Origin: Hallerella sp964587155
Lineage (GTDB): Bacteria; Fibrobacterota; Fibrobacteria; Fibrobacterales; Fibrobacteraceae
Assembly (NCBI GenBank): GCA_964587155.1
Contig: CAZPKF010000026.1
Span: forward strand, 1-23,537
Direction: 5' to 3'
DNA length: 23,537 nt
Shown: one piece after another, positions 1 through 8,200 of the stretch
How positions within the stretch are numbered: the stretch's first letter is position 1
Layout of the letters: each line of letters starts with the position of its first letter
The notes under the pieces: generated by a model
What the model was told of the DNA's origin: nothing
Seen by the model: the letters and a program-made list of their open reading frames with translations, nothing else
Database searches by the model: none
Position numbers and translations under genes: made by a program

Positions 1-749
1 ACGTGACACCGCTTTCCCTTGGCATTGAAACTCTCGGCGGCGTGATGACAAAACTCATCGAACGCAACACGACAATTCCGACGAAAAAGAGCCAAGTGTT
101 CAGCACGGCGGAAGACAACCAGTCTGCCGTAACGATTCATGTCCTCCAGGGCGAACGCACTTATGCCCGCGACAACAGAACTTTGGGCCGCTTCGACTTG
201 ACTGGAATCAGCCCGAAGCCGCGCGGAGTGCCTCAAATCGAAGTGACTTTTGACATCGATGCGAACGGCATTGTCCACGTTAGCGCGAAGGACAAGGAAA
301 CCGGCAAGGAACAGTCCATCAAGATTACAACATCGAGCGGACTTTCCGAAGCGGATATCGAACGCATGAAAAAAGACGCCGAAGCCAATGCCGAAAAGGA
401 CAAGGCCGACCGCGAAAAGGAAGATGCGAAGAACCGCGCCGAACAAATTGTCTATCAGGCAGAAAAGCAAATCAAGGAAGCCGGAGACAAAATCCCCGCC
501 GACACGAAGAGCCAACTCGAAGCCGCCATCCAAGACATCAAATCCAAGAAGGATAACGGTTCGAAAGAAGAAATCGACGCTGCAGTTGAAAAGCTGCAAA
601 GCATGATAAGCTCTATGGCTGGCGCCGCACAGGGCGCTCCAAATGCCGGAGCCTCTTCCGAACCCCATGCGGAATCGCCGAAGAACGACGGCAAAGACGG
701 TCCTATCGATGCGGATTACACCGTTGTCGATGACGACAAGAAGAAATAA
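1..749 (+). CDS. dnaK: Chaperone DnaK (Hsp70), C-terminal part, 5' truncated by the window edge
   Basis: Hsp70 chaperone that binds and releases unfolded peptides in the cytoplasm in an ATP cycle driven by DnaJ and GrpE. The window holds only the last 248 codons; the reading frame is already open at base 1 (complete codons from base 3). The visible part begins at the start of the substrate-binding domain (TPLSLGIETLGG) and includes the typical beta-sandwich text QGER, RTLGRFDLTGI and DANGIVHVSAKDK. An alpha-helical lid rich in Lys/Glu follows, then a low-complexity Gly/Ala/Pro stretch and an acidic tail (DADYTVVDDDKKK) like the usual DnaK C-terminus. The ATPase domain lies outside the window. 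An intrinsic terminator follows, then dnaJ, the common chaperone pairing. Identification is secure. Confidence 0.97.
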   Translation, partial: VTPLSLGIETLGGVMTKLIERNTTIPTKKSQVFSTAEDNQSAVTIHVLQGERTYARDNRTLGRFDLTGISPKPRGVPQIEVTFDIDANGIVHVSAKDKETGKEQSIKITTSSGLSEADIERMKKDAEANAEKDKADREKEDAKNRAEQIVYQAEKQIKEAGDKIPADTKSQLEAAIQDIKSKKDNGSKEEIDAAVEKLQSMISSMAGAAQGAPNAGASSEPHAESPKNDGKDGPIDADYTVVDDDKKK

Positions 750-774
750 TGCATTCCTTGGTAAAATAACAGAC

Positions 775-810
775 AGGATTTTCCTCTTTACAAAGGGGAA
801 AATCCTTTTT
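775..810 (+). terminator. Intrinsic terminator between dnaK and dnaJ
   Basis: A near-perfect long hairpin pairs AGGATTTTCC (775-784) with GGAAAATCCT (797-806); the inner bases can extend the stem to a tight loop. It is followed directly by a T run (807-810). It starts 25 bases after the dnaK stop and ends 38 bases before the dnaJ start, leaving little space for a separate dnaJ promoter. It probably works as a partial terminator that sets the dnaK:dnaJ ratio (inference). Confidence 0.85.
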
Positions 811-848
811 ATTCATTCATTTTGATTGGAATTTAAAGAGAGTCTATC

Positions 849-1979
849 ATGGCAGAGAAAAGAGATTATTACGAAGTCTTAGGCGTTTCAAAAGATGCGA
901 GCGCTGAAGATATCAAGCACGCCTACAAAAAGCTCGCCATCAAGTACCACCCCGACAAAAACCCGGGAAACAAAGAAGCCGAAGAAAAATTCAAAGAAGC
1001 CGCCGAAGCGTACGAAGTTCTTTCTGACGCCAAGAAGCGCGCTCAATATGACCAATTCGGTTTTAACGCTCCGGGAGCTGGCGGCGGATTCGGAGGTTTT
1101 TCCGGAGCCAATTTCGAAGACATCTTCAGTCAATTCGGCGATATTTTCGGAGGAGGTTTCGGAGGGTTCCGTTCATCATCTTCGCGTTCGCGGCAAGGTC
1201 CTCCCCGTGGACAGGATTTGCAGATCCGCATTGCACTCTCTTTCAAAGAAATTCTCACGGGAACGACCAAAAAAGTTCGCCTGAAACGCTACGCACCCTG
1301 TACAGAATGTGCGGGAAAAGGTGGAACGGGCATAGCGCAATGTTCGACTTGCCACGGTTCTGGGCGCGTCCGCCACGTGACACGTTCTTTCTTCCAAATG
1401 GTTAGCGAAACGACATGCCCGGATTGCGGCGGTACGGGAGAAGTCATTAAAAATCCCTGTTCGACATGCCACGGCGAAGGCCGCAATCTCGAAGAAGAAA
1501 CGCTTTCCATCAAAATTCCGGCGGGAATTTCAGAAGGACAATTCCTTACTTTACGCGGAGAAGGTCATTCTGGACCGCGCGGCGGTGCGTCCGGCGATTT
1601 ACTAGTCGTCATTACCGAAAAGAAAGACGATTTCTATTCTCGAGAAGGCGACGACCTCCACTGCACAATCGAGATTCCCGTTTACAAGCTAGCGCTCGGC
1701 GGTACGCAAAGAATTCCGACCATTGAAGGTGGCGACGTTTCCATTAAAATTTCTGCGGGAACACAGCCCGGAGCCGTTTTCCGTTTGCGCGGACAAGGAC
1801 TCCCGCCTTTGAACGGGGGCAGCCGCGGCAATCTTTTTGTCACTGTCGCCACGTCGATTCCTACAAACTTGACTTCCGAAGAAAAGAAGCTTTACTCCCA
1901 ACTCGCTGAAATCCGAAAAGACAAGGATTCCGCCAGCGATGAAAGCTTATTGCAAAAGGTGAAAGATCTTTTCTCCTGA
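849..1979 (+). CDS. dnaJ: Chaperone DnaJ (Hsp40), full length
   Basis: Co-chaperone that stimulates DnaK ATPase and delivers substrates. The 376 residues match the usual bacterial length and show the full class I (type A) layout. The J-domain covers residues 5-70 with the HPD motif at 34-36. A Gly/Phe-rich linker covers about 72-125. Four zinc-binding CxxCxGxG-type repeats (CTECAGKG, CSTCHGSG, CPDCGGTG, CSTCHGEG) lie near 145-210, followed by the two C-terminal peptide-binding beta domains. The start at ATG 849 is set by the conserved opening KRDYYEVLGV and a weak GAGAG ribosome site at 838-842. The terminator upstream suggests expression by read-through from dnaK. The stop is 20 bases before the next gene and no terminator is visible, so read-through into the peptidase/ligase genes is possible. 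Confidence 0.97.
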   Translation: MAEKRDYYEVLGVSKDASAEDIKHAYKKLAIKYHPDKNPGNKEAEEKFKEAAEAYEVLSDAKKRAQYDQFGFNAPGAGGGFGGFSGANFEDIFSQFGDIFGGGFGGFRSSSSRSRQGPPRGQDLQIRIALSFKEILTGTTKKVRLKRYAPCTECAGKGGTGIAQCSTCHGSGRVRHVTRSFFQMVSETTCPDCGGTGEVIKNPCSTCHGEGRNLEEETLSIKIPAGISEGQFLTLRGEGHSGPRGGASGDLLVVITEKKDDFYSREGDDLHCTIEIPVYKLALGGTQRIPTIEGGDVSIKISAGTQPGAVFRLRGQGLPPLNGGSRGNLFVTVATSIPTNLTSEEKKLYSQLAEIRKDKDSASDESLLQKVKDLFS

Positions 1980-1999
1980 CTTTTTCAATTCGGTAGAAT

Positions 2000-2701
2000 A
2001 TGAACATTCAAATTCTCCCCCAGCCGGATGATGTCACATGCGGACCAACTAGTTTGCATGCAATTTATCAACACTACGGCTACTCCATTCCCCTTTCCCA
2101 GCTGATCGAAGAAATAGAAATGCTTGAAGGAGGGGGAACTTTGGGAGTCTTTTTGGGATTAGATGCCCTGAAACGCGGATTCGATGCGACCATCCATTCT
2201 GTAAACCTTGAAATTTTTGACCCCACGTGGGTCAATTTGTCTATGGAGGAACTCGCCGGAAAATTGAAGCTCGAATATGCGGCAAAGCACCGGGCGAAAC
2301 TTAGAATCGCCATCAAAGCCTACATCCGCTTTTTGGAAGCGGGCGGAAAAATCAACTTGAAGGATTTTCGCCCCGGACTGTTTGACCGATATTTCAAAAA
2401 GGACATCCCGTTGATAACCGGCGTTTCCACAACGTTCCTTTACCAGAGCAAGCGGGAATATACAAATTCGGAAAACAAGTCTGTTTTTGACGACATCCAC
2501 GGCGAACCCATGGGCCATTTTATCGTCGTCTATGGCGAAACCGATGAAAAAAAATTTCGCATCGCCGATCCGGATTTCACCAATCCGCTGGGAAACGGAC
2601 ATTATTACGAAGTCGAACGCAACCGCCTTGTGCACAGCATCCTTTTGGGAATTTTGACTTATGACAGTCTGATTCTCGCCATTCAACCGAAGAAAAAATG
2701 A
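2000..2701 (+). CDS. C39-like (papain-fold) cysteine peptidase
   Basis: Predicted cysteine peptidase of the C39-like family, 233 residues, with no signal peptide, so probably cytoplasmic. The catalytic set is readable: Gln8 (oxyanion) and Cys14 in the opening QPDDVTCGPTSL, His173 in GHFIVVYG, and Asp190 in RIADPD. The order Q-C-H-D is the one known for C39/papain-like enzymes. The gene overlaps the next one by ATGA (2698-2701), and that gene overlaps the third in the same way, so the three are translationally coupled. In such context the peptidase would plausibly process or hydrolyse a peptide made or modified by the two ligases (inference); the substrate is unknown. The ATG at 2000 has no clear Shine-Dalgarno, and a TAGAAT hexamer abuts it. 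Confidence 0.8.
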   Translation: MNIQILPQPDDVTCGPTSLHAIYQHYGYSIPLSQLIEEIEMLEGGGTLGVFLGLDALKRGFDATIHSVNLEIFDPTWVNLSMEELAGKLKLEYAAKHRAKLRIAIKAYIRFLEAGGKINLKDFRPGLFDRYFKKDIPLITGVSTTFLYQSKREYTNSENKSVFDDIHGEPMGHFIVVYGETDEKKFRIADPDFTNPLGNGHYYEVERNRLVHSILLGILTYDSLILAIQPKKK

Positions 2702-4206
2702 AAAAGATCATCGTTGTCAACAATCCAAAAAATTGGAAATTTCACGTTCCCGAAGCGCAAATCGTTTCCGCCAAGGATTATCTGACAAATACCGATTATT
2801 CGAAAATGCGAAACGTGCGCGTTTTCAATCTTTGCAAAGATTACAGCTATCAAAGCAAAGGATATTATGTATCGCTCCTCGCCGAAGCGCGCGGACACAA
2901 GGTGATTCCGAATGTCAAGAGCATCAGGGATTTCAAAGCTCCCGCCGTCGTGAAAAACGTCACCGATGAAATCGATGACCTTATACAAAAAAGTCTTAGA
3001 AAACTCACCGGTTCCGAATTCACGCTTTCCATTTATTTTGGGCAAAATGTCAGTGCACAATATTTGGAACTGTCCCAAGAATTATACAGACTCTTTCAAG
3101 CCCCGCTCCTCCGCGCCCATTTTGTCTTTCGCCAAAAATGGTTCATCCAAAACATTCGCCCCATTTGCGTGAACGAAATACCGGACTCCCATTTGGAAAT
3201 GGTCGACAAATTCGCCAAGGAATACTTTGACAAGAGCCGTTTTACTTCGGCTCATCCTGACGAATACCTTTACGATTTGGCCATTTTGGTCAATCCGAAC
3301 GAAAAGGAGCCGCCGTCGAACGCCAAAGCGATTCAAAAATTCATCGCCGCCGCTGAAAAGACGGGATTCCGCGTGGAACTCATCACCAAAAAAGATTACC
3401 ACCGTGTCGGAGAATTTGACGCCCTCTTCATCCGGGAAACGACAAATGTCAACCATCACACGTATGCGTTCGCGAGGCGTGCCCAATCCGAAGGAATCGC
3501 AGTCATCGACGATCCGGACAGCATCTTGCGCTGTTCGAACAAAGTTTATTTGCAAGAACTGATGTCTGTGGGAAAAATTCCCGCCCCGCACACGGTTATC
3601 GCCCATTCCGAAAACAGACATGAACTGTCAAAAGAAATCGGGTTTCCCATGATTCTCAAAGCGCCGGATTCCAGTTTTTCCATGGGCGTGGTGAAAGTCC
3701 AAGACGAATCGGAATTGCAATCGCATCTAGACAAAATGTTCGAAGGCAGCGACTTGATTATCGCCCAAGAATTCACGCCGACAAAATTCGACTGGCGAAT
3801 TGGCATTCTCGATGGGCGGCCGTTTTACGCTTGCCGTTATTACATGGCCAAAAATCATTGGCAGATTTACAACTGGAATTCCAAAAACAAAGCGGATATT
3901 TGCGGACTTTATGACTGCGTACCTTTAGACGATGTTCCTCACGGCATTATCAAAGCCGCAGTCCGCGTCGCCGCTCTGATTGGAAACGGTCTTTACGGCG
4001 TCGATTTAAAAGAAGTGAACGGTAAACCCATGGTTATCGAAGTCAACGACAATCCGAGCATTGACGATGGAGTCGAAGACCAACTCGGCGGAGAAAAGCT
4101 TTATCTGACGATTATGCACTCTCTTCGGAGACGCATCGAAGAACGCATCAATTCGGCGCAACAGCGCCTGTTGCAGCACCACGGCATCGATTCGGCTATC
4201 TTATGA
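2698..4206 (+). CDS. RimK-like ATP-grasp ligase with RLAN-type N-terminal domain
   Basis: Predicted ATP-dependent carboxylate-amine ligase: an acyl phosphate is made from ATP and a carboxylate, then attacked by an amine, as in RimK, which adds glutamates. The 502 residues divide into an N-terminal part (about 1-165) resembling the RLAN domain of RimK-like proteins and a C-terminal ATP-grasp (about 210-480). Nucleotide-binding text includes FPMILKAPDSSFSMGVVKV, and the metal-binding segment is VIEVNDNPSID with Glu448, Asn450 and Asn452. RimK of E. coli is about 300 residues, so the long N-terminus marks a separate subfamily. The start overlaps the upstream peptidase by ATGA, and the stop overlaps the downstream GCS2 gene by ATGA (4203-4206). 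The substrates cannot be read from the sequence; glutamate or another amino acid is the family expectation. Confidence 0.85.
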   Translation: MKKIIVVNNPKNWKFHVPEAQIVSAKDYLTNTDYSKMRNVRVFNLCKDYSYQSKGYYVSLLAEARGHKVIPNVKSIRDFKAPAVVKNVTDEIDDLIQKSLRKLTGSEFTLSIYFGQNVSAQYLELSQELYRLFQAPLLRAHFVFRQKWFIQNIRPICVNEIPDSHLEMVDKFAKEYFDKSRFTSAHPDEYLYDLAILVNPNEKEPPSNAKAIQKFIAAAEKTGFRVELITKKDYHRVGEFDALFIRETTNVNHHTYAFARRAQSEGIAVIDDPDSILRCSNKVYLQELMSVGKIPAPHTVIAHSENRHELSKEIGFPMILKAPDSSFSMGVVKVQDESELQSHLDKMFEGSDLIIAQEFTPTKFDWRIGILDGRPFYACRYYMAKNHWQIYNWNSKNKADICGLYDCVPLDDVPHGIIKAAVRVAALIGNGLYGVDLKEVNGKPMVIEVNDNPSIDDGVEDQLGGEKLYLTIMHSLRRRIEERINSAQQRLLQHHGIDSAIL

Positions 4207-5435
4207 AAAATTCTTCATGGCATCTTTTTGAACGCTTCGGTTTGGAACTCGAATACATGATCGTTTCGAAACAAACCGGAAACGTACTCCCCCGCGCCGA
4301 TATCATTTTGGGTAAAGACGCAAACGGCGAACCGCTTTCCGATGCGGAACACGGCGATGTCGGGCTTTCGAATGAACTGGTTTCGCATGTCATTGAATTG
4401 AAATGCGCCAATCCTTCGGAAAGTTTCTACGGCTGGAGCGAACGCTTTCACAAGGAAGTTCTGTTGGCAAATCAAAAGCTCGAACCGATTGGAGGCGAAC
4501 TTTTGCCATCTGCCGCGCATCCCTTCATGAATCCGCTGACCGAAACTGAACTTTGGCCTTATGACTGCAACGAAATTTATGAAGCCTACAACCGGATTTT
4601 CGATTGCCGCGGGCACGGCTGGGCGAACTTGCAATCCACCCATTTGAATATTTCATTTTGCGGAGACGACGAATTTGGCGTTCTCCACGCAGGAATCCGA
4701 CTGTTGCTCCCATTGATTCCTGCGCTGGCTGCTTCAAGTCCCTATTTGGATTCGCACTTCACCGGTTTTCGGGATGCCCGGATAGAAACGTACAGGCACA
4801 ATCAAGAAAAAATTCCAAGCATCACGGGAAAAGTCATTCCCGAAGCGGTCTTTACCGAAGCGGATTACAACGAAAAAATTTTCAAAGTCATTGAACGGGA
4901 TATTGCCCCTTTTGACAAAGAAAAATTGTTGAATCATTTCTTTTTAAACAGCCGCGGAGCCATTGCCCGGTTTGACCGCAGCGCGATTGAAATTCGCCTC
5001 GTCGATATCCAAGAATGTCCCAAAGCAGATGTCGCCATCGCAGAATTCGAAATGGCTGTTCTCCGGGCTCTTGCAAAAGGAACTTTCGCCCCTCAAAATG
5101 CCCAACGGGCCATGGACACGAACCGCCTAGCCAGACTTCTTTCCGCCACAGTCAAAGAGGCGGAAAAAGCGGAATTGGATGATGCGGAATACCTAAACCT
5201 TTTTGGCATCTCCGGAAATTCCCGGAAAGCATCGGATGTATTGAAAATTCTATTTGAAAAGGTCGGTGATGGTATTTCTCCAGAATCCCGCGCCACACTC
5301 GAAACGATGCTTTCGCGTGGAACGCTTGCAAGCGTTCTCCTTGAAAGGCTTGGCGAAAATCCGAGCCGCGGAGAAATCCTGCAGGAATACGGCAAATTGG
5401 CCCATTCCCTTTCGACAAATACTCTTTACGGCTAA
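4203..5435 (+). CDS. GCS2-family carboxylate-amine ligase (YbdK-like glutamate-cysteine ligase family 2)
   Basis: Member of the glutamine-synthetase-fold amidoligases that includes glutamate-cysteine ligase type 2, 410 residues. Key text: GLELEYMI with Glu15 and Glu17 (metal/ATP site), HVIELKC near 62-68, STHLNISF with His147, and FDRSAIEIRLVDIQECP with Glu263 and Arg265. It is the third gene of the coupled set and starts inside the stop of the ATP-grasp gene. The product could be a gamma-glutamyl amide, but true glutathione synthesis is not implied: no typical glutathione synthetase is present and the family is broad. Its TAA stop (5433-5435) interlocks with the stop of the convergent thiE (5432-5434). 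No terminator is visible between them. Confidence 0.85.
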   Translation: MKNSSWHLFERFGLELEYMIVSKQTGNVLPRADIILGKDANGEPLSDAEHGDVGLSNELVSHVIELKCANPSESFYGWSERFHKEVLLANQKLEPIGGELLPSAAHPFMNPLTETELWPYDCNEIYEAYNRIFDCRGHGWANLQSTHLNISFCGDDEFGVLHAGIRLLLPLIPALAASSPYLDSHFTGFRDARIETYRHNQEKIPSITGKVIPEAVFTEADYNEKIFKVIERDIAPFDKEKLLNHFFLNSRGAIARFDRSAIEIRLVDIQECPKADVAIAEFEMAVLRALAKGTFAPQNAQRAMDTNRLARLLSATVKEAEKAELDDAEYLNLFGISGNSRKASDVLKILFEKVGDGISPESRATLETMLSRGTLASVLLERLGENPSRGEILQEYGKLAHSLSTNTLYG

Positions 5436-6061
5436 TTCGAAAGTTTCAAAAAAGCCCGTTTCAATTCTTTGGCGGCAATTTCCGGGTCGTGGGCTTTTTG
5501 AATTGCGGAAACGGCGCAAATGCCCGAAATTCCCGTCCCTTTGAGCACGTGAATATTGTCCTTGTTGAGCCCTCCAATGGCATTCACGCGAATGGGAACG
5601 GCCTTGACGATGTCTTTCAGTGTATCGACGCTTGTCAAAATGGTCACCACTTTTGTCGTCGTCGGATAAATGGCGCCCACCCCGAGATAATCCGCACCTG
5701 CCAAATACGCCTCCATCGCCTGCGGCACCGTTTTCGCGGTCGCTCCGACAATTTTATCCGGCCCTAAAAGTTTCCGGGCTGTCGCAACAGGCATGTCCGT
5801 TTGACCTAAATGAACTCCTTCGGCATCCATCGCCATAACAACATCGACGCGGTCGTCAATGATTAGCGGTATGCCATACCGCTTTGTAATCTGATGAACT
5901 TGTTCTGCCAAATGCAAATATTCCCGTGTGGATTTTTTCTTTTCGCGCAACTGGATTAAATTCACGCCCCCTCTGCACGCCGCTTCGACAGAAGGCAAAA
6001 AGTTTTCTTCAGGGACCGTGGTACTGTCGGTGATAAAATAAAGTGTAGTATCCAAATTCAT
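5432..6061 (-). CDS. thiE: Thiamine-phosphate synthase ThiE
   Basis: Joins hydroxymethylpyrimidine diphosphate to thiazole phosphate to give thiamine phosphate. The 209 residues match the family. Diagnostic text: LIQLREK (substrate pocket), IDDRVDV, GVHLGQTDMP, YLGVGAIYPTTTK and the phosphate-binding VNAIGG. Last gene of the thi operon. The ATG at 6061 lies two bases after the thiH stop (6066-6064). An in-frame TTG at 6067 overlapping that stop is possible but less likely; neither has a strong ribosome site, so coupling to thiH translation is expected. No thiC or thiD is in the window, so the pyrimidine must come from elsewhere in the genome or from uptake. Confidence 0.95.
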   Translation of the reverse strand: MNLDTTLYFITDSTTVPEENFLPSVEAACRGGVNLIQLREKKKSTREYLHLAEQVHQITKRYGIPLIIDDRVDVVMAMDAEGVHLGQTDMPVATARKLLGPDKIVGATAKTVPQAMEAYLAGADYLGVGAIYPTTTKVVTILTSVDTLKDIVKAVPIRVNAIGGLNKDNIHVLKGTGISGICAVSAIQKAHDPEIAAKELKRAFLKLSN

Positions 6062-6063
6062 AT

Positions 6064-7398
6064 TCAAACGTAAAGGTAATCGTTCAACACCGGCTGCAGC
6101 CCTTCGCCGCTGATATCTTTGTACATCGTGTCAAATGTGCGGGAATCATTGATTTCGAACTGTTCATCGCCTTCGCCATCCGCACTCTTATCCGCATTTT
6201 CCGCACCCAGCGCCTTCGCCGCATTTTCTTCGGTTGTCCGGGGAGAACACTCCGACTTTTTATACTTGCTTTCATGGTCGCCGATTCCCGTCGAAACGCC
6301 CGCGGAAACTTTCGTTGCGCAAATTTTCACGATGCCGTTGCGGAATTCCTTGGATTCGCGGCTCGAAACGGTAATGCCGACAAACGGCATGAATATCCGG
6401 TATGCGCACAGAACCTGGCAAAGTTCTTTTTCGTGAACATCCAACGGATTGATTTTGTCGTTGTTCACAATGGGGCGTAACCTTGGACAGCTCAAGCTCA
6501 TTTCTGCATGGGGGTATTTTTTCTGCAAATAGTAAACGTGCAAAGCACTCGCCAAAGCATCTTTTCGGAAATCGGAAAGACCTAACAACGCCGAAAATCC
6601 ACAACCGCGCATTCCGCCGAGAAGCGCCCTCTCCTGCGAATCAAAACGATACGGATAAACGCGTTTATGGCCTTGAAGATGCAACTGTTCGTAACGGACC
6701 TTGTCGTAAGTTTCTTGGAAAACGGTCACATAATCAACTCCGCATTCATGCAAATAACGGTATTCGTCCGTGTTCATCGGATAAACTTCCACGCCCACCA
6801 TTTTAAAATATTTGCGTGCGAGTTTGCAAGCTTCTCCGATGTATTGAACACTGCTCTTTGCCCGGCTTTCCCCCGTGAGAAGTAAAATTTCTTCCATGCC
6901 GCTGTCGGCGATGACCTTCATTTCGTGTTCCACCTGTTCAAGCGAAAGTTGGACGCGCTTGATATGGTTGTAACAGTTGAATCCGCAGTAGATGCAATAA
7001 TTTTCGCAATAATTCGCAATATAAATCGGTGTGAAAATGTAGACGCTGTTTCCAAAATGTTTGCCGGTTTCGAGCTTTGCCCGTTGTGCCATTTCTTCTA
7101 AAAATGGAGCCGCCGCCGGCGAAAGCAACGCTTTGAAATCTTCCACCGAGCAGGTATCATGTTCTAAAGCGCGGCGCACATCCGAAGCCGTGTATTTGGG
7201 CGCGCTATAAGAATCCACGTGATTCATCACACGAGCATAAATATCCGACTGGATGATTTCCATTCCCTTCATGTATTCCATGAAATTGGAGCGGGACGCT
7301 GGATCATTTTCTAAGCGGTGTTTGCGTTCAAGAGCCTCTGGCGAAAGTGCGGAGGAATCCACCAAAAAGCGTTCATCGTGATAATTCTTTTCTGGCAT
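6064..7398 (-). CDS. thiH: 2-iminoacetate synthase ThiH (radical SAM)
   Basis: Radical-SAM enzyme that cleaves tyrosine to dehydroglycine (2-iminoacetate) and p-cresol, feeding ThiG; it replaces oxygen-dependent ThiO in anaerobes. The [4Fe-4S]/SAM motif CxxxCxxC is Cys131-Cys135-Cys138 in NYCENYCIYCGF. Other family text: LLLTGESRA, VFQETYDKVRYEQLH, SLSCPRLRP and GDEQFEINDSRT. The start ATG 7398 has a good AAGGAA site upstream; a TTG at 7419 overlapping the thiG stop would add seven residues and has less support. At 444 residues it is longer than E. coli ThiH (about 377), partly because residues 376-408 form a low-complexity Ala/Glu/Lys/Asp insert just before GDEQFEI. Confidence 0.95.
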   Translation of the reverse strand: MPEKNYHDERFLVDSSALSPEALERKHRLENDPASRSNFMEYMKGMEIIQSDIYARVMNHVDSYSAPKYTASDVRRALEHDTCSVEDFKALLSPAAAPFLEEMAQRAKLETGKHFGNSVYIFTPIYIANYCENYCIYCGFNCYNHIKRVQLSLEQVEHEMKVIADSGMEEILLLTGESRAKSSVQYIGEACKLARKYFKMVGVEVYPMNTDEYRYLHECGVDYVTVFQETYDKVRYEQLHLQGHKRVYPYRFDSQERALLGGMRGCGFSALLGLSDFRKDALASALHVYYLQKKYPHAEMSLSCPRLRPIVNNDKINPLDVHEKELCQVLCAYRIFMPFVGITVSSRESKEFRNGIVKICATKVSAGVSTGIGDHESKYKKSECSPRTTEENAAKALGAENADKSADGEGDEQFEINDSRTFDTMYKDISGEGLQPVLNDYLYV

Positions 7399-7415
7399 GA
7401 TGGAATTCCTTTTGC

Positions 7416-8186
7416 TCAATCGCGCAAGAATCCCGTCAACGGGTCGCTCGAACTGGCTCCGCGGGAAAGTACGCGTCCAAGCCCCGCCAAATATGCCAAA
7501 CGACCCGCTTCAATCGCTTTTTTGAATGCCGAGGCCATTTGCTGCAAATTCCCCGCTGTCGCCAAAGCCGTATTCGCCATCACAGCGGCAACGCCCATTT
7601 CCATGGCGGCACAGGCTTCGGACGGTTTACCTATTCCCGCATCCACAATAATCGGCAGTTCGATTTCATCAATTAATATTTGGATGAAGTCTTTAGTGGA
7701 AAGTCCCCGGTTAGAACCGATGGGAGACGCTAGCGGCATTACTGCGGCTGCTCCCGCATTCACCAAATCCCTTGCCACATTCAAATCGGGATACATATAC
7801 GGCATCACGATGAATCCTTCACGGGAAAGGATTTCTGTCGCCTTGATGGTTTCAAAATTATCCGGCAACAGGTATTTGGTGTCGCGCATGATTTCAATTT
7901 TGACAAAATTTCCACAGCCGAGTTCGCGGGCAAGACGTGCGATACGGACTGCTTCTTCGGCATTGCGGGCACCCGAAGTGTTCGGCAAAAGCGTCGTCGA
8001 TTTCGGAATGTAATCGAGAATGTTTTCGTGTTCCCTGGTATTTGCACGACGGACGGCGCACGTGATGATTTCCGCTCCGGCATACTGGACCGCCGCTTCG
8101 ATGAGTTTCAAAGAATACTTTCCCGATCCCAGAATGAAACGGGAATTGAATTCTTGTCCGCCTATGACAAGTTTATCGTTTTCCAA
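7416..8186 (-). CDS. thiG: Thiazole synthase ThiG
   Basis: Condenses 1-deoxyxylulose 5-phosphate, 2-iminoacetate and the ThiS thiocarboxylate into the thiazole phosphate carboxylate. The 256 residues fit the family. Visible text: GSGKY near 20-24, the imine-forming Lys96 in NFVKIEI, MPLASPIGSNRGL (phosphate site), IVDAGIGKPSEA and MANTALATA. The start codon is TTG at 8186: an AAGGAAG ribosome site lies at suitable distance and the next codons match the family start. The gap to thiF is 14 bases. The DXP substrate links this operon to DXP synthase activity; the DXS-like gene at 18076 may not supply it, because its substrate site is altered. Confidence 0.96.
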   Translation of the reverse strand: MENDKLVIGGQEFNSRFILGSGKYSLKLIEAAVQYAGAEIITCAVRRANTREHENILDYIPKSTTLLPNTSGARNAEEAVRIARLARELGCGNFVKIEIMRDTKYLLPDNFETIKATEILSREGFIVMPYMYPDLNVARDLVNAGAAAVMPLASPIGSNRGLSTKDFIQILIDEIELPIIVDAGIGKPSEACAAMEMGVAAVMANTALATAGNLQQMASAFKKAIEAGRLAYLAGLGRVLSRGASSSDPLTGFLRD

Positions 8187-8200
8187 AGTTCACTTCCTTT

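Noticed and set aside
4203..5435. Calling the GCS2 gene a glutathione-synthesis gene (gshA)
   Set aside because: GCS2 proteins have varied or unknown substrates, no glutathione synthetase partner is present, and the operon context points to another product.
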